A stretch of 64,000 bases of DNA from Rhabditoides inermis (lineage: Eukaryota; Nematoda; Chromadorea; Rhabditida; Rhabditidae), in NCBI GenBank assembly GCA_963966185.1, contig CAWZYM010000105.1, positions 244,501 to 308,500 on the forward strand, given 5' to 3'. Positions 13,366-24,241 of this stretch are shown one piece after another; the first letter of the stretch is position 1; each line of letters begins with the position of its first letter. The translations under genes and the position numbers were made by a program. The notes beneath the pieces are model-generated. The model was not told where the DNA came from. It saw only the letters and a list, made by a program, of their open reading frames with translations, and made no database searches.

Positions 13366-16300
13366 CGTCCATTCCAGACGAGGCCGCTCTGCAGCCGTGC
13401 GCGCACTCTGGCCTCCAGCCCCCGTACTGCGAGCAGAAAACGGGAACCACGCCGCGTGAGTTTTCTTCTTCTCATATTGACTATTGATCTGCATCAGGCA
13501 CGCGTTCGAGTAGTACCAATACGAGCAGGCATTCGAAAATAAATCAAAAATTCAGGAGCGCGTCCGCAGCTGCGCCCTATTGGCGAGCCGCGCTTCATCC
13601 AACCCACCCTCGTCGGAGCCGGATCCCCCGCCGCCGCCGCCGCCGCTGCGACAACCACTCAGAGGACAACCACCGAGGCTGCGACGACAAGCACTCATGC
13701 TCCTTCCACGACTACCACTAGACGGACGACGACCACCACCACCACCACCACTCGTCCCTCCACGACGAAGAGGATGCGGCCAGTGTTCGAGAGCACACCG
13801 CATCGGTGAGTGGCGCCGATATCGATGATGACGTCACCATTGATAACGTAATTTTCAGCCCGCTCGTCTCGTTGTCAAACTCTGATATCGAGGACATCGA
13901 GCCGGACGCATTCGAGATCACGTTCCCGCCGTTTGTCACCATACAACCGCAGCTGTTCAGCAAGGAGGAACTGGCCAAGCAGAGAAAGGTAAGGAGAGAG
14001 AGAGACGGGGAGAGACAGGTATAGGGAGAAGGAAGAGAGGTATAGGGAGGAAGGAAACGAGATGAAGAGTGAGAGAGAGAGAGAGAGTCCCTGTTGTAGG
14101 AGAAGGAGCGCGTGGAGCAGGAGCAGCGCGAGCGGGAGCAGGGCCGCGGCTTCCCCGAGTTCACCATCACCGCCAAGCCACCGCCTGTGCACTCTAGCAG
14201 TGGTGAGAGAGAAGGAACATGCCACTATGTACACAAGTCCGACTCTCATGGAAAACATTGGCATATACACAGTTTTTCATGCTGTAGAACAAAGAGAACA
14301 CAAACGAGTCTGAGCATTTTCTCCAAATCTTCTATAGGTAGCAAATCTCACCTTCCAGCCGCTCCCTCTACCACCACAGTCCCTCCCCCGCCAACCACAC
14401 CCGAGCCGCTGCCGGTGCTGAACGACGAGGAGCAGCCGGTGGTGGTGAAGAAGATCGAGCAGATCAAGGTGGGTGGCGATCTCTCTCTCTCTCTCTCTCT
14501 GTCTTCCCTTTTCGTTTCGTCTCTCTTTCTTTCTTCACGATCTCGGGTTCATCGCAATGAAGATCGCACTTTTATTTTGTTTTCCTTTTTCCCTTCATTG
14601 TTATTTTTCCCATTTAGTTGGCTCCCGAACCGCAGCCCGAACCCGAGCAGACCACCAAGCCCACCATCCAGCAGCACTTCCCGGAGCAGGTGGGAGAGAG
14701 GGAGGGAAGGAGAGGGAGAGAGAGAGAGGGAGAGGGAGAGAGAGAGAGTCTTTTAGAAGCAGCCAGTCGCTGAGCCGGAGCCCGAACCCGAACCGAAGCC
14801 GGAGCCGGAGGAGCCCAAGCCGATTCACGTGTTCACCACCACCAGCAAGCCGGTGAGTCCTATAATTAATTCGATTGATGATTATGTAATGTTCGGTATT
14901 TATAATATTATGCATGCATGAGGGCAACGGAAAATATTTCACCGTAATGTCTGGGTGGGTAAATGGCCGTTGGAGACGGATCGCAGTAGAGTGACCACAC
15001 ACTCGGGCCAATCTAAACTAATCAATCGATGTGCAGACTCGCGCGCCACCCGCCGCGCCCCGGCGACCACAGATCGTCACTGCGTCCACGACCACCGCGA
15101 CACCCCAGCTCACAGCGGAGGCGGAAGCTGAGGCCGCGGCGAACAGTGCGTGTCTCTCTCCCTCTATCTCTCCCTCTATCTCTCCCCCTCTATCTCTCGC
15201 TCCCTCTCTCTCCCTCTCCCTCTCTCGCTCATCTCTCACTCTCACTCTCACTCCTTTTCTCCCTCTCTCTCCCTTCCCCCCTCTCTCTCTCTCTCCCTCT
15301 CTTCCTCTCTCTCTCTCACCCCCCCCCCCTTCCAGAACTCGCCATCGCCATCCCAGCCGGCATCGTCGTGGTGTGGCTGCTTCTCCTGCTGGTCATAGCC
15401 CTCGTGGTGTGCTGTCGCAAGAGGAAGACGCAACGCCAGCTGAGAGCCATGTACGGACCGAGCTATCAGGTGCGTACCTAACTCGAACCAGCCTCGAACC
15501 AGTCTGGTTCCAAGAATCGTTCTCATCAATCTCGCGGCGGAGCGAACACATTTGATTGACTAAAAATTGAAACCAACATGCGCAATGAACGTACTGTTGA
15601 ATACTGTTGCGTATTCAATCCGAGAGATACATTGCAGGTGCGCCCGATTGCCACTTCGTACACGCTGAAGCGGGGCTCGAAGCAGTACGAGCCGTACGAG
15701 GACCATCTGGACAAGGCGGCGCGGCTCAGCGGAGAGAGCGGCGCGTACGGACAGGTGAGAGACACACCTGTCCAATACCTGCCTTATCTGTGTGTTATGT
15801 GTGTGCTGTAACATCTATACACTTACTAAGAAAACATCTAATGACTTTTACCTATAGATAACTGTGTGACATTTAATTTTATGTGACATTTTTGATGTGT
15901 GGCATCTAATCTAAGTTCTTATTCACTAAATACTAGCGCCTAATCAAAACGGTATCGTATACATGACGGTGTGTTCACGAAACAGTTGTTTTCTTGAAAA
16001 CGCCTTCGAAAGACAATGTGTTGTCATGATTCGAAGGCAGTTGCGAAGATGGTTTCGAAGAATTTGACCGTTACTTTGGAACCTATGTGTTACAAAAGGT
16101 GTGCGATTTGGTACTAATTACATATATTAGCTTACTAAATTTCATCTCTTAATCTAAATGTATTTTTACATAACTGTGTGCTCCTCTCCGCCTCTCTCTC
16201 ATTTCGTTGCTAACCTTTCGTGTCTAACTCTCCAGCCGGGACGCGTCTCTCTCTACGGCTCGTACTGGAATCTCGCGCACTCGCCAGCATCGTCCGGCTC

Positions 16301-16528
16301 CGGCCCCGCCCACTCTGGCCACGCCCCCTTGACCCGGCAGCACCACCCGCAAATGCACAGCAGCCCGTTTGCGGGATATGCGGCACAGGTAACACAGCTG
16401 CTCCTACACCTGTACACCTGTACTTGTGTTGTGTGACTAATCAATAATAACGAGTGTGGGCGGTGTTTCGATGGGCGTGGCCAATACAGTTTCACTTTCA
16501 GCGCTACACCTACACCGGTCGGTATTGA
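7616..16528 (+). CDS. dex-1: DEX-1/SNED1-like transmembrane protein with two nidogen (NIDO) domains and EGF modules
   Basis: Exons: 7616-7711, 7753-7827, 8532-8672, 8818-8874, 9094-9190, 9275-9336, 9382-9450, 9496-9591, 10278-10374, 10509-10595, 10712-10843, 11522-11591, 11635-11705, 11774-11872, 11915-12000, 12045-12104, 12146-12287, 12379-12491, 12586-12693, 13017-13140, 13378-13455, 13556-13805, 13859-13988, 14100-14202, 14338-14468, 14618-14689, 14757-14852, 15037-15145, 15336-15469, 15638-15754, 16236-16388, 16502-16528. All 32 join in frame to 1093 aa. Order: signal peptide (MGRWLCVMAILAAATA), basic RHRR segment (possible furin site), NIDO 1 (about 80-290), Cys-rich/EGF region (293-430, with DIDECAVKNPC), NIDO 2 (about 435-640), Thr-rich mucin-like stalk (660-740), Glu/Pro repeats (780-930), one membrane helix (about 952-976) and a 115-residue tail. 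Known relatives anchor dendrites and epithelia to matrix. An upstream in-frame ATG at 7568 is less likely because the signal peptide begins at 7616. Confidence 0.9.
9201..9260. repeat. (CT)n microsatellite, dex-1-like intron 5
   Basis: About 60 bp of pure CT fill nearly all of the 84-bp intron, replacing the normal polypyrimidine tract. Confidence 0.95.
10611..10687. repeat. CT-rich tract, dex-1-like intron 10
   Basis: CCCTCCCTCACT-type repeats pass into pure CT directly upstream of exon 11. The next intron carries the complementary purine array. Confidence 0.9.
10914..11441. repeat. Homogeneous 7-bp (GGGAGAA)n minisatellite, dex-1-like intron 11
   Basis: About 75 consecutive copies of GGGAGAA with no visible sequence change, inside a 678-bp intron (10844-11521). 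The flanks are GGGAGAGG variants. The absence of divergence points to recent expansion or continued homogenisation, or to an assembly estimate of the copy number. Confidence 0.97.
12317..12362. repeat. (CT)n microsatellite, dex-1-like intron 17
   Basis: Pure CT then CCCTCT upstream of exon 18. Confidence 0.9.
13141..13361. repeat. GA-rich tract filling dex-1-like intron 20
   Basis: About 220 bp of GA/GGGA repeats run from the donor to 16 bases before the acceptor, leaving only the short word CCGTCCATTCCAG as a polypyrimidine tract. Confidence 0.9.
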
Positions 16529-16859
16529 GTGAATGAGAGCTTCCTGTTTCATTGAGAGAGATCTCCGCCTCGGTTTTTGTTTTCTTCCCTCAAAAGTGCT
16601 CATATAGTATTCTTCGTGTAAGATTTCACTTACCCAACCCACTGCCGGATCCACCAAATTCTCCACAGCTGTGATACTACAGTATCGTAATTCGTAATAT
16701 TTCCATTTCCATTTATCCCCAAGTTTGCGAAGCGTGTATGTGGCCCATATATTTGACATTTCACTTATTCGAATGTTTCATATGTTGTGCTTTTGTATAA
16801 TGATTGTGCTCTTTGATTGGCGAGGGTGCTAGGCACATGATTATTTTTTGCGAGATTTT

Positions 16860-16865
16860 AATAAA
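16860..16865 (+). terminator. Poly(A) signal AATAAA of the dex-1-like gene
   Basis: AATAAA 332 bp after the stop codon, followed by T-rich sequence; the first canonical signal downstream of the gene. Confidence 0.65.
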
Positions 16866-16869
16866 GCTA

Positions 16870-17283
16870 TGTCATTTTTGATTTTGATATTGTACGTTCT
16901 AATTTTATTACCGTGTGCATATGAGAAAAACCGTGCAAAACATCATAGGCAATTACATACGGTATGAGAGAAATGGGAGAAACAAAAAAGCATGGAATGT
17001 TGACTACAGTTGCATGTTATGGATCGATGTTTCGATGTTTATATCGCCAAAAGTGTCTCCACTGTTTTCGTAATTTAGCGGAGTCGTTTCGTCGCACTAT
17101 TAGGTGAAAAACACTAACATTTTTCTTGTCACCCGAGAAGGGGAGGAGACTTGACTAAAGTAGTTATGAGAATGCCCATCGCCCATAGGAAACTCGCAAA
17201 AAGCGCCCTTTCCCGTCCGATTGCCTTCATTTGTGACGGAGACACCCGCGAAGTTCTGCACTGAACACATCTTCTTGTACATA

Positions 17284-17329
<46 letters not shown>

Positions 17330-17468
17330 TCCCTCTCTTCGAATTGAAAAGTTCAACATTTTTTCAGAGATCCACCCATTCTTCGATTTGCTTATGCATA
17401 GACAACTCGCGGATTTTTGCGAGTGTATAAAAATATGAAGCATCAAAATTCTCTCCCCCTCTCTCCCT

Positions 17469-17509
<41 letters not shown>

Positions 17510-18580
17510 TAGCGCAACTCGATTCAATGTCCGAGAAGAGAGAGAGCGTCCTCTACTTGCCTTCTTGTCAATCTGGAGAAATGGAGGAGGAGAGAGTGGA
17601 TAAGGGGGTCTTCGAGGAGAGAGAAAGAGATTGAGAGAGAGGGGGAGGGAGAGAGAGAGCGAGGAAGAGCGGTTTGGAGTAGGCTGTAGGGCTGTCTCAC
17701 GTGCATCTACTAGGAACTAGGCCTCCAGATGCCGGCACTACTCACCATTGATTGTCTCTCCCTCTCTCCCTCTCTCTTTCTCTCTCCCTCTCTCTCCCTC
17801 CCTCCCTCTCTCTCTCCCTCCCTCTCTCTTTCTCTCCCTTTGTTTCCATATAATCGCGCTCGCTGCTTTCCGCCGGAGGAAGAAAGAAGCAGCGCATACG
17901 AATGATCAACCCATCCCAAGCCATGCCATGTTTACGACTTGTTCACTTCCTATTGCTATTTCATGACGAGTATATTCAGTTTCATTAGAAACCTTGTACA
18001 CAACATTCGTCATTCGTCCGATGCTGCTATGCCAGCAACGTCAACAAACCACTAGAGTAGCAGTGGCACTGGTGGCAGGGGAATTAATGTCTCCCTGTCC
18101 CCCTACTATCTCTCCTCGTCTCTGCGTCCGCTTGTCCTCCCTCCCTCCTCCCTCTAACAAATGATTATACTGATGGCTCTCGGCCGGTCGCCAGAAGACA
18201 ACAAGACGCCATCTCCACAAATTGCATTCCAGCTTTCCTCTTCTCTGACTTTTTGAGCTCTCCCGCGCACGCATTTAATGATTTGCCAAAACGAAGCCGT
18301 ATTCGATTTCACACAAATCTTTTCTCGTTTTCTTTCCGGCTCCTCGAATTTCCTTGAGATTTCATTGCTTCCTGAGTGTGCGTTGCATGGGCTCAAATCT
18401 TCTGCGAGACGCAGCGAGAGAGAGAGAGGGAGGGGGAGAGAGAGAGGGAGAGAGAAGTAGGAAGTTGAAAAGGAAGACGCTGCGCGGAATTGAGCGAGAA
18501 AAAAGCCTATCATGCGGCACATCCAAAATTAGAGATGCTCCTCCTTCTCTCTCTCTCAATAGGAGGTTGTTAGCGAGCAG

Positions 18581-18622
<42 letters not shown>

Positions 18623-19559
18623 CGTCCTTCTTCTCTCTCCCGCCAAAAACGCGCAGCCATGTTTCATCGTTTTATTATGCCGCTGTTTCGTTGCGGTTTC
18701 GCCGATAAATATGGAGACGATGCACGATTTCTTTCTCTGGACCGTCTGCTTCTCTCGTCCACTCCTTTCTTTCTCTCTCCATTTTTGTCGCTTCGCTCAT
18801 TTTGCCACCTCTCACTCTCATTCAGCTAGCTGTTTTGTTGTTTTGTCTGTTTTCGAACGTCGTGTATTGTAGTGTAGGTGTGCGGCCCGTGGACAACTAT
18901 GTGTATAATTCATGTGAGAGAGATAGGGAAAAAGGAGTAGAGAGAGAGGAGAGAGAGAGAGGAGAGAGAGAGGAGAGATGCCTCGTTTTGGGGCATGTAT
19001 ATGGATGTATGAGTTGATATGCATCTCTCTTTACGCGAAAGAGAGCGTTTCTCCGATATTCCAGCCGAGTAATTGCTATAAATATTCGCGGTAGAGTTGC
19101 ACGCGCGGACGCGAGAGAGAGAGAGAGAAAAAGAGAGAGAGAGGGAGAAAGAGAGAGAGAAAGAAAGAAAGAAAGAAAGAGGGAGAGAGAGCCTTCAGCG
19201 CTTCCATAATACTATTCCAATCTATAATCTATTCATGGCACCTTCTATCGCCTATTAGAAATCAGATATTCGTTCCTCCGTGATTCGTTTTTGAAACGCC
19301 GCGACATGCATTGGAACAGCAGCTGGGAACATTTGAGTCATCGGATGAGATCAATGACTCGATTATCGCCTCTTCCTCTCTTTCTCTTTCTTTCTCTCTC
19401 TCTTCTCTTTCTCTCCCTTTCTCTCTTCCCTCTCTTCTTTTACACACGCCGCCGCGCCCATTGGCTCTTCACCCGTTCACCGCTCGTTTTAACTTTTCAA
19501 CATTTCAGATTTGCTAAATGCGATAGAATCGATCGATAAATCGATAGAATCAATCGATA
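16870..19559. other. Low-complexity intergenic spacer
   Basis: Dominated by CT and GA tracts (17283-17335, 17452-17506, 17755-17845, 18415-18455, 18585-18620, 18915-18980, 19110-19190, 19370-19440). I found no chain of exons with matching splice sites and no recognisable protein. The arrestin promoter must lie in its right part; a TTTCAG acceptor at 19503-19508 precedes the start by about 50 bp. Confidence 0.6.
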
Positions 19560-20571
19560 ATGGTGAAGCTGGACGTTTTCGACATCGAGCTCGGCAACTC
19601 GGAATGCGCCTACTTTGCCGGACAGGAAATCACCGGAAAGGTTTTTATTTCGCATCCAGCTCACATACACATTGTACTTTGTACGCCACCTTTCCACTTC
19701 CGGCTGTAATATCCGCCGCACACCGTGTTATCCATCATGTATCCAGCACTTTTACACGCACCGCCGCTTTTGCTCTTTACGCCCGATGCCGCGTTCGTAT
19801 AGACTCAAAAAGTTCTCATTGAAAGCAGATGAGTGGTATGTATACATGACATATCGATTCAGGTGATTCTGGAGACTTCGGAGCCGAAGAAGATCAGCGA
19901 GATCCTTCTGGAGCTGAAGGGCCGCGCGCGGACTTACTGGAGTAAACACTCAGGTTAGAACGAATCACACAAATGCGTCTTTCAAATCAAAAGCACACAA
20001 AAACCGTTAAAATCGATCAACTCGAAAATTGAAAAGAGAGGAGTTTTTAGAGAGTCGTTTGTTTGTACCAGTCTCGTTCTCGTACCTCCCATAAATTTGA
20101 CTGGCTCCCGCGTTCAGACTGGAAGCGAAATCAGATGTAGAACACGTTGTAAAACGTTGTTGTAATATGACTTCATGATCGCAAATGATGAAATGATGGA
20201 TGCTAAAATAAAGTCACGTAGTGAGACAGGTGGATGTTTGGTTGCGTTAATTCAAAAATACAATAAACTAGTAAAAGGCAGAGCTAGGATTCAAAAAAAA
20301 CTTGACATCCAGAAAGATGAAAAATGCAGTCAATTTTGTTTATGACTATTTCGCGTTTACAGCGTGTCAACAGCGAAGTGAACGTCTTGCGGACTTCTTT
20401 TAAATCCTATGCCACTCTCAGGCAAATCCCGCACTCACGTCTCACACTCGGAGCCCTACTTCCTAGAGCAGTTCAACACCAACTACACTCACAAGTTCAC
20501 CGTCACCACTGAAAAGAAGCAGGTGGGAGGGGAGAGAGGGGAGAGGGATATAGAGAAAGAGAGAGGAAGAT

Positions 20572-20634
<63 letters not shown>

Positions 20635-20686
20635 GAGAAAGAGATAGAGATAGAGATAGAGATAGAGATAGAGAAAGAGAAAGAGA

Positions 20687-20726
<40 letters not shown>

Positions 20727-21515
20727 TTCATCTCAGGAGCGCACTCTCCCTGCTGGCAGACACGAAGTGCCCTTCTCCTACACCCTCCCCAAAACCCTGC
20801 CCAGCTCTTTCGAGGGCGAATTCGGACATGTCAGGTAAAAATTGCGATTTTACTACGACATATATACTACGTGGCAAACATTTCATATCCAACATTCCCC
20901 ATGTTCCTACATCTGTTACTTTACGATAGACGATGACGTCATGCGGAGAGACGTATGACGTCACTGGAAAGATGACGTTTCCAGGTACACGTGTCGGGCG
21001 ATCTGCGAGCGCCCGTGGGATTTCGATATCGTCTCTCGAAAGGCGTTCACGGTGGTCGGTATAGAGGACATCAACTCAGAGCCAGGGGTGAGTCACACTC
21101 TTCTTTTTTGGCCACTTTTGTCGTGGTCTTGGTGGTCTTGACTCTTGAAGGTCGTGGTGTTGTAGGTATAGCGGAAGTGAGCACATGTTACATGTAGCTG
21201 TGAGCACATGTTACATGTAGGTGATGGGAGACTACAATGGTCCGTGTGACTGCCAAAAAAGGGAGTAAGAAGATAGGGACGGAGGGAGAAAGGGAGGAAG
21301 GGAGAGACAAAGCCAGGGAGACAGAAGCCGAACGAGACAAGGGAACAGATAGACATTGACACAGAAACAAAGACGTACAAATAGAAATGAGAGAAGGATG
21401 TATAGAAATGGGAGAGAGATGGGAGAGAGAGAAAGAGAAAGAGAGAGAGAGAGAGAAAGAAAGAGAGAGTGAGAAAGAGAGAAAGAGAGAAAGAGAGAAA
21501 GAGAGAAAGAGAGAA

Positions 21516-21559
<44 letters not shown>

Positions 21560-21907
21560 CGTTTTTGCAGCTCTCCTCTCCGGCGACCGCCTCAGACTCC
21601 TCGGACCCGCTGACGTTCTGCTGTCGCGGTCGGGGCAGCGTCGGCGTCGAGGTCACCGTCAACAAAAAGGGATTCACGCCCGGGTAGGCTATCCGTTCAC
21701 AGCTTCCCAAAATTCCATTGCAAATCACTACTTATCTTCTCTGACACGAATTTAAACCCTGGCGTCCTGCTTTTAGTAAACAGCACCTGCACTTGTGCGA
21801 TTCGATTTGTTGTATTATCTAGTTACCATCTCTCTTTGCAAATCGAAACAAATCAAATATTTAATCAGAATCGCATGTTCATAAACAGCATGACGGATGT
21901 TCGGCTG

Positions 21908-21942
<35 letters not shown>

Positions 21943-22969
21943 ATTACTGTATTTCACGTGTTTCAAAACCGTCAGAGTCAGATATGGTTGGTCCGTTGCG
22001 GGGAATCGAACCCCGGCCTTTCGGGTGAGAGCCCAGCCAACCGGATTCGAACCAGTGACCTAAGGCCAAAAAACAGTATGAATTATTATTGTTGTTGTTG
22101 CAGTGAGATGGTGATGGCGAATGTGCGGGTGCACAACGAGTCGGCGAGGATGAGGACCGGGTGCGTGCGGATGGTGCAGATAGTGACGTACAAGTGAGTC
22201 CTTCCCCTCTCTCTCTCTCTTCCCCCCCCTCTCTCTCTCTGTCTGTCTCCCTCTCTCTCTTTCTATCTCCATCTCTCTCTATCCCACCTCCCCTCTTCTA
22301 GAGCAAAGACCTTCTCCGGAGCGGAGCAGCTCAAGACCAGCAAGCGGGTGGTGGTGAAGAAGGACAAGGTAGAGAGAGAGCAGAGAGAGAAGAGAGAGAG
22401 ATCAGAGAGAGAGAGGGAGAGAGAGAGAGAGATTCGCTCGTTCCAGTTCGAGGTCGCTTGCCAGTCGGACTCTGGCTGGCTCTCGTCCAATATCCGCCTG
22501 CCCTCCCTTCCTCCCCGACTCGGAAAGTGCAAGATCATACAGTGCGAGTACGCCGTAGAGTGCGAGGTGAGTAATCGATTAATCAATACTAATCAATATC
22601 AGATTTAATATACAATACAAATGAACCATTCTATAAATATCAAAATCGCCTTTCACGCCGGCGCTTTCACCTTTAAAGCTAAACACTTTATATGAGGCGA
22701 GACGGAAGAAACAATTTGCAAGATTCTTTTAAAGCGATAGCGGTGATGTTGAAGGTGATAGATTTCAAGGAACACTTCGTTACACTATTTGAATATCAAA
22801 ATGACGTCACTCAGGTGGAGCAGTGTCTGACCTGCTCGCTGCCGATCACGATCGGTTCGATTCCACTGCTCTCCGATCTACTCACTCACAAGAAGAGCGT
22901 GGCTGAAAGGGTCGGCTCCAATGGAATCGCCAAGGATGAGGACAAGGAGGACAGTCGTGTCACGGTCAG

Positions 22970-23054
<85 letters not shown>

Positions 23055-24092
23055 TCCCCCTCTCTCTGTCTATCAAACCTCCCACCTCCCACTGTTCAGG
23101 TCACGAGTATGGTCAATGTGAGTCAGAGTGAAATATCCCATCTCCATTCAATCCGGTCGCATTTTATGAACACCTCCTCACTACCGAAACCTCACACCCA
23201 CAAAGCCTTTTGAATGATTGACTATCACTCACCCTCCTTCCCTGATCCCTCTCACTCCTTCACAGCTTTACCCAGCCACATGAATGACAGAATGACAGAA
23301 TCCCCATTCCAGACGCCAATAAATCTGACTATCACAAATCCACCCGCACTTCCTCCTTCTTCATAGCACTTCACATGACTATCACTCTCTCCCTCCCTCT
23401 TCCCGAACCCTCTATCACCTCTCCCTCCCTTGCCAGTCACTAACTATCACTGTTCCTCCTCCCTCCCTTCCCGAACCTAAGGCACACAACACACCGCGGA
23501 ATGATTCCCCTTGATGACTGATTATCACTTCCCGTCCATCCACTATCAATGACGTCATCAATGACGTCACTTCTCAGGTGCTGATCACGGACGAGTGTGG
23601 TCAGCAAGTGGACAGCGACGCCATGTGTGATGAGATGGACGCGCTTCTCTCCGCACGGAAGAGAGTCCGCATGCCCAGCTCCATCCTTTCCGAGCTATAC
23701 CCGTCCATGCCCAGCCCGTATTACAGGTAATAGTACTGTACACATATTACTGTACTACTGCACCCATATACCCATATTACGGTAATACAGCACCCAGATT
23801 ATTGTAATAAGATACAGTACCGACAAAGTCGAGTCGTGGTGCTGAAAAAAGAGCAGTGAATCGAGCCGATTGTGATCGGCAGGGAGCAGGTGAGGCACTG
23901 CTCCACCTGAAGGACGGAAAATGTTCATCCGGAACCCAATGGAACAGTCCTCATAGATATATTCGATTGAATAAGTACTGGTTGTGTTTCAGGGAGTCGC
24001 ACTTCGGTCCAGTCGACATTTCCGATGAGAAGGAGTCGGTGCAGTTTGGGGAGAAGCAATTCGCGCCCAAGTATCCCTTCTATACCGACTAG
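19560..24092 (+). CDS. Alpha-arrestin (arrestin domain-containing protein, ARRD/ARRDC family)
   Basis: Exons: 19560-19640, 19863-19953, 20422-20522, 20737-20834, 20985-21087, 21571-21683, 22104-22193, 22302-22368, 22447-22566, 22815-22964, 23100-23117 (18-nt microexon), 23578-23726, 23993-24092, giving 426 aa. The N-terminal arrestin fold starts MVKLDVFDIEL and contains FAGQEITGKV, LELKGRARTYW, EVPFSYTLPKTLPSSFEG and VRYTCRAICERPW. The C-terminal arrestin domain contains VGVEVTVNKKGFTPGE and QCEYAVECE. The protein ends KQFAPKYPFYTD, an ending resembling nematode ARRD proteins as I recall them. I see no PPxY ubiquitin-ligase motif, so direct NEDD4 binding is not supported. Alpha-arrestins act as adaptors in endocytic sorting of membrane proteins. 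The microexon is the least certain exon, but skipping it also keeps the frame. Confidence 0.92.
20530..20724. repeat. GA-rich tract, alpha-arrestin intron 3
   Basis: GA repeats with GATA and GAAA interruptions occupy nearly the whole intron; plus-strand purine, so the acceptor TCTCAG has no long pyrimidine tract before it. Confidence 0.9.
21992..22051 (-). pseudogene. tRNA-Glu(CUC)-like sequence lacking the D arm
   Basis: On the minus strand the 3' half resembles tRNA-Glu: anticodon-loop word CTCTCAC, a good T arm (CCGGGGTTCGATTCCCCG) and acceptor CAACGGA. The 5' side shows TCCGGTTG, close to the TCCGTTG expected to pair with it, but the whole D arm is gone. Immediately before it lies a second T-arm-like word (ACTGGTTCGAATCCGGT). 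It reads as a chimera or a decayed tRNA-derived repeat within alpha-arrestin intron 6. Confidence 0.5.
22970..23055. repeat. (CT)n microsatellite, alpha-arrestin intron 10
   Basis: Nearly pure CT with TTT interruptions between the donor at 22965 and the microexon acceptor at 23099. Confidence 0.9.
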
Positions 24093-24241
24093 CCCCGCCT
24101 CCTGCTCGCTCTGCCACGCTACATTGCAATCACACGATAAACATTTCAATTTATCGCAACAAGAACCAACGCCACATCCAACAACTAACAAGTCAGTCAA
24201 ACATCAAAACTATACATAACAATCAATCGATAGTTCACCGC

